NCBI GenBank assembly: GCA_047967505.1 | Contig: CM106540.1 | Length of the DNA: 64,000 nucleotides | Strand: one strand, 5' to 3' | Origin: Dipteris shenzhenensis | Taxonomy: Eukaryota > Polypodiophyta > Polypodiopsida > Gleicheniales | Part shown: positions 42,477 through 52,861 of the stretch, piece by piece | Layout: every line of letters begins with the position of its first letter | Numbering within the stretch: position 1 is the stretch's first letter | Position numbers and translations under genes: made by a program | Notes under the pieces: generated by a model | Databases searched by the model: none | Told to the model about the DNA's origin: nothing | Seen by the model: only the letters and a program-made list of their open reading frames with translations

Positions 42477-45400
42477 CCAGTGTACTACGTCGAAGGTGCA
42501 GAGGGTTTAATACCAGTCTATGCAAATCAAGTGCAACCCAACACATTTCGCGCACCAATCAAGTGTTACGGTTGTGGAGAAAATCATAGAATCGCAGAAT
42601 GCCCTCATCGCGGTAGCCCAGCCACTTTCCAACCACTCTGCAGAGATTGTGGCATAGGACATGCCTGTATGGATTGTCCCATGAAAAATAAGGTCCCAGA
42701 ACAAACAGAGGTTAAGCCTGACATCCCCATCGGCATCATTGGGGTGGACCATCAAAGCCTGGGTCCGGCAAGTCTAAGGTCACAACCTATCAATGTAATT
42801 ACACGCCAACAGACAGCGGCTATGAAGGACCCTATCATTCCGATCCAACCGAAGCGACTTCTGAGAAAGAAAGCACAAGTGCCTCCACCTCCGCCAAGCA
42901 ATGAGCAGCCGAGTTCATCTACATCAACTTCCGAGCCTCGAATAAAAGAAGCTCCATTCCCGAATGCAGAGATGGAGAAGGCTCGTTTTCAGGCACTGCA
43001 GCAATGGGTCCAAAATGAACAAGCTCAATTTGAGGCTCAGAAACAAGCTCAAGACCCACTCTATGACTTGGCCCCACAAAGTATTGATACTGTACTCGAG
43101 CCTTTGTTCCAACAACAGACTCCACAACAGAATGTACCGCCACGTCAACTTGAAGGAGCTGCACTCTCTAGCATCCTGAGTTGCCCTGTGTCCATTCCCA
43201 TCGGAATCCTCTTACGAAATTGTCCCAATCTCTGGGAGAGTTTCAAAGGATGGATTGAACTCGCAAATCCCTCTCCACCTATGAACGACATTGATGATAT
43301 CCCTGTGCGGATGGGTGAGAAAGATGACATACGCAACATCACTGTGCCTTTGATCCACAAGGCATATAATGAAATCCAAGCCATAGTGGATGGTGGAGCA
43401 GGTGTCAATGTCCTATCAAAGGAGCTTTACGAAGAATGGGGTCTCCCACCAATGCAAAAGGCTAATTTCAACATACGCCTTGCCGATGATTCACGGGCTA
43501 AACCCTTGGGAATAGTGAATGGCGTGTCCATAAAGATCGCAGGAGTCCGCTTTTCCCTTCAATTCACAATCTTGGATCTCCCCAAAAAATCCTATCAAAT
43601 CTTACTGGGACGTCCTTGGTTACGGGAAGCATCAGTCCTCCATGACTGGGGAACGGATAGATTGACAATCCAGAATCGAGACACTGCAGTCAGGGTGAAT
43701 GTGGGGACAGGAATTATTAAACCCATTGTTCCTAGAGCATTGGATGACACATCTTCCACGACGATCTCGAGCAAATCAGATCCCTTGCAACAGCATGCCA
43801 TAGCAGGTGACTCACAAAGCAATGTCAATAACTGGATACAAACATTGGCAACCATCGACAACTGCCATTCATTAGACCCCATCTTCTCACAGATAGATGT
43901 TAACGCACTACAGGTCGATACTCCACCGACACATGAAGAACAAATCGATCTAGAGATGCCTTTCTTTATGGCTGACCTCGAATGGGAAAATGAACCTGAA
44001 GAAGGTACCCATACCAATGATGACTCAGATTTTCCTTGGGATCTCGAAACAGAGGCTGCGAATGCTGAAATTGAAGATCAAATCTTTGATAATGACCTAG
44101 CCATTCTGCATGCCCTAATGGCAGTTGAGCTCCCAAAAGTTGAACCTCCACAGTTGCATAACAGCAGAAGATCCCGCAAGAAAGCTGCCGGAGGAAATCG
44201 CAGAAAAGCCAAGGCCGAGCACTTCAATGAATTCGAACGAGTCCAAACACGGATTGTGGAATTGTATCTTGCAAAGGCAGTCCCCTCAAAGTCAAAACCA
44301 CCACCTCTTGAATGGTCCCCTGAAGGACTGGAAGGAGTATGTGCAGCACATGAACCCTTACTTGGAAACACCTTGCCAGTGGAAAAGTTACCCCACAGTT
44401 CCCAACGTAAGAAGTTTCGGAAATATAAGCCACATGTGCGGATGAAGCTCGATCAAGAGACTTCAGAAAAAGAAAGGAAAGAAGAGCCTAACAAATTACT
44501 AAATGCAACTATGCCACCCAATACTCATGCAACATCTCAGGCTAGTTCAACCCCATCAGAGGCCGATCTTCGAGCAGTGCCGGAATACTTTAAGAATTAT
44601 ACAAGTGGCAGTGCACCAATAGCAATGCCAAGACCAATCAGAGAATCTGAAGTTCAAGAAACCGATAGCATTGGAGAAACTCCAATCTATGAGGGACCGG
44701 CAAAAACACGCACAATAAACCTCGCCCTTGAAGGGGAGGAAGAAAAGTTAGTTTTCATTGGGAAACAGCTCCGTCAAGAAGATGAAATCAAACTCAAAGA
44801 CCTCCTAATGGAATACCGTGACTGCCTAGCATGGTCATACAAAGAGATGAAAGGAATTTCACCAGACGTGGCAGTTCACACGATCCCTATAAGGGAAGGT
44901 GCTCGCCCTAAGGTATGTGGACCTTATCGCACAAATCCTAAATATGGCACCATGGTTTATGATGAGCTGGAAAAACTCCTAGATGCCGGATTCATCTACG
45001 AGATAGAGCACACTGATTGGGTTTCACCCATTGTCATTGTGCCTAAACGCAACAAGAAGCTCAGAATATGCGTAAACTTGAAAAATGTGAATGTCGCCAC
45101 AATTAGGGATCACTACCCCCTACCCTTAACAGAAACAGTGTTGGAAAAGGTGGCAGGATCCGAAATTTATAGCTTCTTGGATGGCTTCAGTGGCTATAAC
45201 CAAGTACAAATTGCTCCTCAAGACCAATCAAAAACAGCATTTGCTACAGAATGGGGTATTTTTGCATATAGAGTCATGCCATTCGGCCTTTGTAATGCCC
45301 CGGCCACATTCCAGCGAGTCATGTTCACAGCTTTCAAGTCATTTTTGAATAAGTTTTTACAGGTGTTCTTGGATGATTTGTGCATCCATTCAACCAAACA

Positions 45401-47528
45401 GGACCACTTCAAATGTCTGGAAGAAGTATTAATCAAATGCAGGGAGTATGGCATCTCCCTAAATCCAACAAAATGCCAGTTCATGGTCACCCACGGAGTT
45501 GTTTTGGGACACATCGTCTCTCAACATGGGATTGCAACTGACATGGACAAAATCAAGATCATCATGGAATTGCCTCCTCCTACAAATTCCAAAGGTGTAC
45601 AGGTCTTTATGGGACATGCCGGCTATTATAGAAGATTTATATTGCGGTATGCCATGATAGCTAGACCACTTTACAAGTTATTAGTGGAGTTCTTATGGAC
45701 CGAAGAGTGCGACCAAGCCTTTGAGCTTTTAAAGTGGCGCCTAATCACAGCACCCATCCTTCTATCTCCCAATTGGGATATTGATTTTCATGTTCATACT
45801 GATGGATCCAAGTATGCAATTGGGAGTGTGCTTTGTCAACCGGGTGAACATAAGAAAGACTACCCCGTCTACTTCGCCAGTCGACAACTCAATGATGCAG
45901 AGATCAACTATACAACCACAGAAAGAGAAGCCCTAGCAATGGTGTACAGTGTAAAGAAATTTCGGCACTATCTTCTCGCAAATGATTTTGTCTTCTACAC
46001 CGACCATCAAGCATTGCTATATCTTGTGAACCGTCCGTGTACCACCGGAAGAATAACCAGATGGCTCCTCTTGCTGCAAGAATTCAACTTCAAAATTGTG
46101 GTCCGCAAAGGTGCCCAACACTACATTGCCGATCACATGTCTCGAGTCAAGACAGGAGAAGAAGCCACTGGCGTAGAAGATGACTTACCAGATGCCACAC
46201 TATTTCAAATAGATGCTGTTCCAGAATGGTGTGGAGATATCATTGGGTACTTGATGGCAGGAAGACCACCCCCTGACATGAAAGCAGTAGATGCCAGAAA
46301 ATTGATTCTAAAGGCTGCACCATATCAACTCATTGCAGGACAACTATACAAGATGGGCAAGGACCAGATATTAAGAAGATGTGTAATGCCTCATGAGATC
46401 CTGCCAATCCTGAGTGAAGTTCATGAAGGCATTGCAGGAGGATACTTCCAAGGGGAAGCCACAGCAAGAAAAGTTCTCCTCGCAGGCTACTGGTGGCCAA
46501 CACTGTGGGCAGATGCCTATGAATATGTAAAAGGCTGTGATGTATGCCAACGAACTATTAAACCACAACACAAAGACTTCAATCCCCTAACAACAATTGT
46601 TGCACAACAGCCATTTGAAAAATGGGGGATTGATTATGTGGGTCCCATACATCCAGCAGCAAAAGGAACACAGGCACGCTACATCATTGTGGCCACTGAT
46701 TACTTTACAAAATGGGCTGAAGCTAAAGCAGTCAGAAAGGCAGATGCCAAAAGCACAGCAAGATTCTTGTACGAACATGTGATCACCCGATTCGGATGCC
46801 CCCTTGAAATTGTGTCGGATAGAGGCACACATTTTGTCAATGAGGTAATCCAAGAACTCTTGTCTGGCTTCATGGTCATTCATAGAAAAAGCACACCCTA
46901 CTACCCCCAAGGGAATGGATTAGCAGAATCCACAAACAAAATCATATGCAATATCCTCACCAAGGTAGTAGAACCGCAGCGTTCTGATTGGGCAGAGAAA
47001 CTGCATGCAGCCTTATGGGCATACAGAACCACATTCAAGGTCAGTACAGGGAACACACCTTTTCAATTGGTGTACGGTCTTGAAGCCGTGGTCCCACTCG
47101 AATTTGTAATACCAAGTCTGCGCATCGCAATACAGGAACGCATGGGTGATCATGAGTCCTTGAAAGAAAGGCTCTGTCAGTTGGAAAAGCATACAGAGAC
47201 AAGACTAGTCGCTTATCATGCCATGACAACAGAAAAACGTCGAAGAAAGGCATGGTTTGACAGGAATTTGAAAGCTAAAGACATCAAGGAAGGCGACTTA
47301 GTCCTGTTATACAATGCCAAAGTACACAAGGGAAAATTGAAGTATCTAGGTCAAGGACCCTACCGAGTACGCAAGATGAATCCCATTGGAGCTGTGCTAC
47401 TTGAAACACTTGATGGAGTCCAATTCAACACAACAATAAACGGGAGCCGACTGAAGCGCTACTACATCAACACGCGAGCCATCCCCGACAAAAACGAAGA
47501 TTTGGGAAACCAAGTCTTCCTTAGTTAG
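42477..47528 (+). CDS. Retrotransposon Pol: zinc knuckles, protease, reverse transcriptase, RNase H, integrase
   Basis: An open frame of 1,682 codons counted from 42480. Two knuckles of unusual spacing C-X2-C-X3-H-X4-C (C29-C41, C54-C66). Aspartic protease with VDGGAGVNVLS (D304) and YQILLGRPWLREAS. RT from about 815: TDWVSPIVIVPKRN, YSFLDGFSGYNQVQIAP, MPFGLCNAPATFQRVM, and catalytic FLDD (963-966). RNase H with D1108 (HTDGSKYAIGSVL), E1150 and D1175 (YTDHQALL). Integrase with a zinc-binding region H1315, Y1322 in place of the second His, C1353 and C1356; catalytic D1385, D1447 and E1483 with 35 residues between the last two; and a GPY/F module (YLGQGPYRV). No chromodomain and no env follow. 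It copies the element RNA and integrates the cDNA. The Tyr in the HHCC finger is an odd point. Confidence 0.95.
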   Translation, partial: PVYYVEGAEGLIPVYANQVQPNTFRAPIKCYGCGENHRIAECPHRGSPATFQPLCRDCGIGHACMDCPMKNKVPEQTEVKPDIPIGIIGVDHQSLGPASLRSQPINVITRQQTAAMKDPIIPIQPKRLLRKKAQVPPPPPSNEQPSSSTSTSEPRIKEAPFPNAEMEKARFQALQQWVQNEQAQFEAQKQAQDPLYDLAPQSIDTVLEPLFQQQTPQQNVPPRQLEGAALSSILSCPVSIPIGILLRNCPNLWESFKGWIELANPSPPMNDIDDIPVRMGEKDDIRNITVPLIHKAYNEIQAIVDGGAGVNVLSKELYEEWGLPPMQKANFNIRLADDSRAKPLGIVNGVSIKIAGVRFSLQFTILDLPKKSYQILLGRPWLREASVLHDWGTDRLTIQNRDTAVRVNVGTGIIKPIVPRALDDTSSTTISSKSDPLQQHAIAGDSQSNVNNWIQTLATIDNCHSLDPIFSQIDVNALQVDTPPTHEEQIDLEMPFFMADLEWENEPEEGTHTNDDSDFPWDLETEAANAEIEDQIFDNDLAILHALMAVELPKVEPPQLHNSRRSRKKAAGGNRRKAKAEHFNEFERVQTRIVELYLAKAVPSKSKPPPLEWSPEGLEGVCAAHEPLLGNTLPVEKLPHSSQRKKFRKYKPHVRMKLDQETSEKERKEEPNKLLNATMPPNTHATSQASSTPSEADLRAVPEYFKNYTSGSAPIAMPRPIRESEVQETDSIGETPIYEGPAKTRTINLALEGEEEKLVFIGKQLRQEDEIKLKDLLMEYRDCLAWSYKEMKGISPDVAVHTIPIREGARPKVCGPYRTNPKYGTMVYDELEKLLDAGFIYEIEHTDWVSPIVIVPKRNKKLRICVNLKNVNVATIRDHYPLPLTETVLEKVAGSEIYSFLDGFSGYNQVQIAPQDQSKTAFATEWGIFAYRVMPFGLCNAPATFQRVMFTAFKSFLNKFLQVFLDDLCIHSTKQDHFKCLEEVLIKCREYGISLNPTKCQFMVTHGVVLGHIVSQHGIATDMDKIKIIMELPPPTNSKGVQVFMGHAGYYRRFILRYAMIARPLYKLLVEFLWTEECDQAFELLKWRLITAPILLSPNWDIDFHVHTDGSKYAIGSVLCQPGEHKKDYPVYFASRQLNDAEINYTTTEREALAMVYSVKKFRHYLLANDFVFYTDHQALLYLVNRPCTTGRITRWLLLLQEFNFKIVVRKGAQHYIADHMSRVKTGEEATGVEDDLPDATLFQIDAVPEWCGDIIGYLMAGRPPPDMKAVDARKLILKAAPYQLIAGQLYKMGKDQILRRCVMPHEILPILSEVHEGIAGGYFQGEATARKVLLAGYWWPTLWADAYEYVKGCDVCQRTIKPQHKDFNPLTTIVAQQPFEKWGIDYVGPIHPAAKGTQARYIIVATDYFTKWAEAKAVRKADAKSTARFLYEHVITRFGCPLEIVSDRGTHFVNEVIQELLSGFMVIHRKSTPYYPQGNGLAESTNKIICNILTKVVEPQRSDWAEKLHAALWAYRTTFKVSTGNTPFQLVYGLEAVVPLEFVIPSLRIAIQERMGDHESLKERLCQLEKHTETRLVAYHAMTTEKRRRKAWFDRNLKAKDIKEGDLVLLYNAKVHKGKLKYLGQGPYRVRKMNPIGAVLLETLDGVQFNTTINGSRLKRYYINTRAIPDKNEDLGNQVFLS

Positions 47529-48227
47529 GATTAGATTGTATCACAAACACTCACTGCATATGCACGTTTTTTGCACGTTAGGGATGTTTGCGTCTTAGTT
47601 TCCCTATCAAATCCCACAAATAAGCATATAGTTAGACACATCACATGCACTCACATGATTTTGCATAGGCACATAATAGATTGCATAAAAAATAGTATCA
47701 CACAGTTTCATTCCATACTCTCAAAGCATGCAATGAATTCACACGCAGTACACAAAGCTATGCCAAAACTCAAGATGAATTGGCAACAGAGTCTGCAGCC
47801 TCCGCAACGAGACCCCCGCCAAACATCACAGCCGTCTCCTATATGCAAAAAATATCAAACTTGCATACTAATTATCTACAAGCTCAATGCTACTGGTGCA
47901 ATCGCATCAAACATGTATGCAAGATAGCAAGAAATGACAGCCTCCACAACGAGACCCCCGCCAAACCTCTTTCCAAGAAGATTCGACGGCAGCGTCCGCA
48001 ACCTCAGCAACGAGATCCCCTCTGACATTCATAGTCATCTACCCCTCCTTAAGAGAAGATAAGTTTCTTGACTATTGACTACACATTGTGTGGTGCAAAA
48101 GAATTACAGCAGGAACGACTCGCATACCACAAGCTAAATAGCCACTAGATTATGCACATGGCATCTCAACTCTGAAATCAAAATAATCCATAACCCGAGG
48201 ACGGGTAATAAAATGGATCCGGGAGTA
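47529..48227 (+). other. 3' untranslated region and weak polypurine tract
   Basis: No further frame of note. Three short repeats of 'ccgcaacgagacccccgcc' type lie at about 47800, 47955 and 47998. The expected polypurine tract before the 3' LTR is poor: GGATCC then GGGAGTA just before 48228. Confidence 0.5.
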
Positions 48228-49544
48228 TGTTGACTCTGTGCCAACATGAAATTATGAAGAAAGAGAAGGTGATACAACTTTGTGATACAACTTTGTGTTA
48301 CAACTTTGTGTTACAACTTCTAGACACAACTTTATGTTACGACTTTATGTAACAACTTTGTGTTACAAGTTTGTGTTACAACTTCTACATGAAGAGAGAG
48401 AATGTGTTACGACTTTGTGACACAACTTTGTGTTACAACTTTGTGTAACAACTTTGTGATACAACTTTGTGACACAACTTTGTGTTACAACTTTGTGTAA
48501 CAACTTTGTGTTACAACTTCTACATGTAGAGAGAGAAAGTGATACAACTTTGTGATACGACTTTGTGTTACATGCAGAGAGAGAAGCTCTCCAACTTGTA
48601 TAAATACCCCATAATGGAATGAAGCCCACACTCTTGGGGCATTGTGTTGAGTCTACATTGGTATTCCAAGCATTTGTCTCAAGTGTCCATGCTTCCTTGC
48701 ACTGCACGTCCAAAAGCATGTCCTAACCTTGCTACCCTTCTCCCCTCTCCTCCAACCTTGCAACCCACCCTCTCCCTCTCCTCCTCCCTCCTCCTCCTCC
48801 CTCCTCCTCCTCCTCCTCCTCCTCCCTCCTCCTCCTCCTCCTCTCTCCTCCCTCTCCTTCCTCCTCTTCCCTCCTCCTCCTTCCTCCTCTTTCTCTTCCT
48901 TCACCCATGCTCTTACACCTTCTTCCTCTCCCACTCCTATGCTTTCCTAAACCCTTAAACTCCATGATCTACGAGGGAGACGAGTTCTCCACCATGTATT
49001 CTACTCTGAACCTTGGACCCTCCTTCTAACCCTGGACTCCTTCTAAACCTTGGAACCTCTTTCTAAACCCTGGAACCTCCTTCTGAACCCTTAAACTCTT
49101 TCTAAACCCTGGAACCTCCTTCTGAACCCTTAAACTCCTCCTAAACCCTACAACCCCCAATGAAGGCGAAAGCCTTCATTACCCCAACAACAATGGTTTA
49201 TCTTTCTAAACCCTGGAACCTCCTTCTGAACCCTTAAACTCTTTCTAAACCCTGGAACCTCCTTCTGAACCCTTAAACTCCTCCTAAACCCTACAACCCC
49301 CAATGAAGGCGAAAGCCTTCATTACCCCAACAACAATGGTTTACGTGCCTTTTACACATGCTTGCATTTTGTTTACTCACCACACTTAAGCCTACGTCTC
49401 TCACCGGAACACGACTCGAGGTCCTAAGCTACACATATACTACAACGACAATTCCAATATATCTGTAGGTGACAAAAAGCCTCGGAACCCTGCAACATAG
49501 AATAACCCAGCTCTTCCTACAAAAGCAGTAGGAAAGAGCCAACA
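48228..49544 (+). repeat. 3' LTR
   Basis: 1,317-bp partner of 37119-38435, two substitutions apart, with the same 13-mer array, TATA box (48599-48606), 143-bp duplication, GAAA hairpins and terminal stem-loop. Confidence 0.97.
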
Positions 49545-49549
49545 GTAGT
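49545..49549. repeat. Target-site duplication, right (GTAGT)
   Basis: Perfect partner of 37114-37118, directly after the terminal CA of the 3' LTR. Confidence 0.95.
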
Positions 49550-49720
49550 GAACTTGAAAAAGTTTAGAATCTACGATCTAGTATGAGATATGAATAGAGC
49601 ACATGAAATGAAGTACTTTTGCTTTTTATAACAAGAGGAAACTCCCTATGGTTAGAGAGTTACAGTTCATGAGATTTCACCATATAAGCAATATCATTAC
49701 ACTTTCATCACTTCCTATTT

Positions 49721-49870
49721 GTTGGCCCAGTGGTAAGTCTTCCTTTTGTGAATGGGGAGGTCTTGGGTTCAATTCCCACTCCTTAATAAAAAGAGAGGAG
49801 AGGAGAGGAGAGGAGAAGGAGGAAGAAGAAGAAGAAGAAGAAGAGGCAGAGAAGGAGAAGAGGATAGGGG
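49721..49870 (+). mobile_element. tRNA-derived SINE candidate with (GA)/(GAA) tail
   Basis: Box A-like GGCCCAGTGGTAAGTC (about 49724-49739) and box B-like GGGTTCAATTCCC (49764-49776) have the order and spacing of a tRNA-related SINE head. A purine tail of GAGAG and GAA repeats follows to about 49870. The 5' and 3' duplications were not determined. Confidence 0.5.
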
Positions 49871-50299
49871 CATGAGATCTTTTGCAAGAGCCCAAAAAGT
49901 CTGTCGCAATATGTCCACCACACGTAGATGCACCAGTTGTAACCAGGGGGCATGCGGGTGTTGCAGTTTAGAAGATGTGCTGCACAGAAGATGCACAGGA
50001 GTAGTTTTGTAGGTGCGGTCGACCAAAAGACACGTGGCATCGCACAAAAGACGTGCATGAACCCAAAAGATGCGTAGAAACCGTAGGCTAAAGGCATTAA
50101 AACTGAGAAGATTTGCATCCGTAGAGACGAAGAAATGCGAGCAGAAGACATGCAGATTGGAGGCGCAGAAGTAGAGAATCGCACATGGAAGGTGCTACAA
50201 AACTACACCCAACCATAGCAGTAACAAATTTTACGCCACTAGCCATGGAGATTTCGATCCCAGCAGCCACACCAATTCTATTAACTAGAAAAGAATTTG

Positions 50300-51310
50300 A
50301 GGCATGATGTTAGACGTGAGGCATGGCAATGCTTGAGGACCATAGAGGAAAAGGGAACGTGAGGGAAGAAACATTAATATAGGTGGGGAAAAGGGATTAA
50401 GAGGGGTGGGAATGAAGAGAGGGACTATGCCACAAGGGGGAGGGGAGAGGGGGAAGAGGAGCATGTACATGATTGGAGGTGGAATGTAGAGATGGAGACA
50501 TCAAGGGAAGAGAGTCATGATTTCTTTGAAAGGAAGGATGGGGGGGGGAAATCAAAGTACTAGCTAGGTGGCTTTACAAGAATGAGCGTGTTACATCAAG
50601 GAATAGACCCCTCCTTTTATAGCCAAGAGAGAGGGTTTCTCTCAATAAATGCCACCTCCCACATGCATTGTGTGTGTGAAAAAGTCTCCCATGTGGGCTA
50701 GGTGGGTACGCACTCTCAATTGTGTGCGACAACCCCTTGCCTCATTTTTCCACATAAATCAAACCCCATATCCCAAGTCTAAGATACTTCCTTGGTCTCC
50801 TCCCAATTTTATAATTCATTCAAACATCTAGGAGGACAAGTGGAGGGTGGCACAAGGAGTCTTGCCACCTCATCTTACTTTCCCAATTATTTAACTTGCA
50901 TTCTTTGACTATCTACACCCCCCCCACATGGGCCTATCCTACATGGAGGGAATAATCCAATATAATATCCATCTCCACCTATTTTATATTACTTCTCCCA
51001 TGGTCCTTGGGCCATGGCTCACTAAATGCAGGCATGGGACCACCTAGGTGGCACATGGAGGAACCATGCCACCTTACCATTTTATAATATAACTACCATG
51101 GATTATGTACAACACACCTTATGGGTCCTCTTACATGGAAGGGTGGCACATGGTCATGCCCTGCCACCTCAACCCTAGGCCCTATGCCACACATACAAGC
51201 ACACACATATATTTATGCCTTTGACCTTGGTCAAATTCATCCATAACAGCACACACACATATTTATGCCTTTTACCTTGGTCAAATTTATCCATAACATC
51301 TCCCTCCCCC
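50300..51310 (-). mobile_element. 3' LTR of the second Ty3 copy (minus strand)
   Basis: On the minus strand the purine tract GGGGGAGGGAGA (51310-51299) is followed by TGTTATGG (51298), the LTR start. Two 52-bp tandem units ('ttatggataaatttgaccaagg') open the LTR (51298-51195). A GGCTATAAAAGGAG TATA-like box lies at about 50611-50624. The far end of the LTR, somewhere below 50600, was not located; 50300 is a guess. Confidence 0.6.
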
Positions 51311-52860
51311 AAGCAGCGAATGCACAGCATTTCCATGCTTGGGACGATCACGCACAAAGAAGGGCTTGAGATAATTCTTGTTGATCACCTTCTTGCCATT
51401 TGGCTCATGCAGCACCTGAACTTATACAGACCCACTGCTATGTTCCGAGATGACTTTGTATGGACCGGTCCACAGTGGAAGGAAATTTTTATCCATTTGA
51501 TGGTCTAATCTATTGTCAAAGCATAGCACAACATCCCCCTCAGCAAAGTGTCTTTCCCATCCTTGCGAATCTTAGCATCCAAGTGGGCCTTTTGTCGATT
51601 CTTTTGGATCTCTATTTGATGTAGTGCAAGGCCTCAGGTTTCATCTAACTTCTCAAGTTGTACCAACCTGACCTCTACATGCTCATTATGTCATCCTCTA
51701 CTCTTGTGCCAATCTCAAGGCCAGAATCTCTATCTTTAGTGGTAAAACTGCTTCAGTACCATACACCAACTCAAAAGGAGTGTGACCTATAGCATTTTAT
51801 GGGTGATGTTGTAAGCCCACATAGCTTCAGTGACCTTCTGATCCCACTGGCTCCTATACCCTGTGGCCATTTTTCCCATGGATTTATAAAGAAGGCCATT
51901 GGTCTGCTCCGTTTGTCCCATGGCTGGTGGATAATAGATGCTAGAAGTGCGATGATCAATACCCATGTGATCCATGAGCAACTCCACTGCTGCATTTAAG
52001 AATGGAATCCCATGGTCAAATACTATTTCCATGGGTGTCCCAAACCTTGTGTAAACACGTTCAAATATGAAATTTGAAACTGCCTTACCATTTACAGCGG
52101 GGAGGTCAATAGCTTCAGCCCATTTGTGACATACTAAGTGGCTACCAAAAGATACTTCTTTTTGGGGGCAGTCATGGGCAGGGGCTCGACAAAATCCATT
52201 CCCCACTTCTGAAATGGGCGGATGGACATCATTGGATGATGTTCCCAGGATCCTTCCTACCAAAGTATTGGCATGGTTCACAAGTTTTGCAATACATAGT
52301 GACATCCTTGAACAAGGTCGGCCAATAGTACTCAGCATGTAAAATCTTCTTAGTAGTTGTATAGTCATCGGCATAGTTTTCTCCACAAAATCCATCATGA
52401 TAATGCTTCAATACCTTAGATACTTCATCTGCATCAATGGCCCGTCTTAGTACCCCATCCATGCCTTGATGGTACAACACCCCATCAAAGAGAGTGTAGT
52501 GCCTACTATCTCTATGGATCTTCTTTCTCTCATAGCTAGTACTTTTTGGAGGAAAGGAGAAAGTGGTTAGAAACCTGTAGATACCACCATATCGTGGATC
52601 CCCAACTTCTATGACTGTACAAGGGTTATAGTGAGGCACTCCTCTAAATCAATCAAAGCATTCTTCAAGTTGGAATAACCCCCTTTTACAATTTTGAAAG
52701 AAAATTCATATTCTTGTAGAACTGCCAACCGTTTGGCCAACCGGCCCATGGGATTTGGTGATTGAAGAACCTACTTTAAAAGAACATTGCTAGAGATTAT
52801 AATGAAGGACTTCCCAGCCACATAATGCTTAAATTTCTCAATGCAAAACACCAAAGACAA
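51311..52860 (-). pseudogene. Ty3/gypsy integrase pseudogene, second copy
   Basis: Reading down from 52860: RNase H/integrase linker (SKVLKHYHDGFCGE), the zinc-binding end (YYWPTLFKDVTMYCKTCEPC), the catalytic core (WAEAIDLPAVNGKAVSNFIF, FGTPMEIVFDHGIPF, YYPPAMGQTEQTNGLL), then PLWTGPYKVISEHSSG with a TAA after it and HEPNGKKVINKNYLKPFF. The core Asp in 'SD.G' is kept as FDHG; the Glu is kept in GQTEQTNG. Frameshifts separate these blocks. At 52860 it stops abruptly against LINE-like sequence. The stretch 52051-52860 is highly similar to 31615-32413. Confidence 0.85.
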
Positions 52861-52861
52861 T

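Larger units (their letters stand above)
37119..49544 (+). mobile_element. Young full-length Ty3/gypsy LTR retrotransposon, 12,426 bp
   Basis: Order: 5' LTR (37119-38435), tRNA-Asp-type PBS, 2.7-kb leader, gag, pol (protease-RT-RNase H-integrase), 3' LTR (48228-49544), flanked by GTAGT duplications. Pol order with integrase after RNase H is that of Ty3/gypsy. Integrase ends in a GPY/F module without a chromodomain, and the linker reading GYLMAGRPPPDMKAVDARKL resembles Athila/OTA-type elements; no second RNase H is present. That places it among non-chromovirus plant lineages (OTA-like or a fern-specific sister), a provisional call. The LTRs differ at two of 1,317 positions, so the insertion is recent. 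Gag-pol is interrupted at three points, so this copy likely depends on others. Confidence 0.97.

Noticed and set aside
44078-44371. Antisense frames within pol
   Set aside because: Shadows of the 1,682-codon sense frame with no independent motifs.
47529-48227. Envelope-like third ORF of an errantivirus-type element
   Set aside because: The 118-codon frame at 47571-47927 has no signal peptide, membrane segment or env-like motif, and the interval is only 700 bp.
49721-49780. Functional tRNA gene
   Set aside because: Only box A and box B-like parts are present; no cloverleaf or acceptor stem could be formed, and a GA tail follows.
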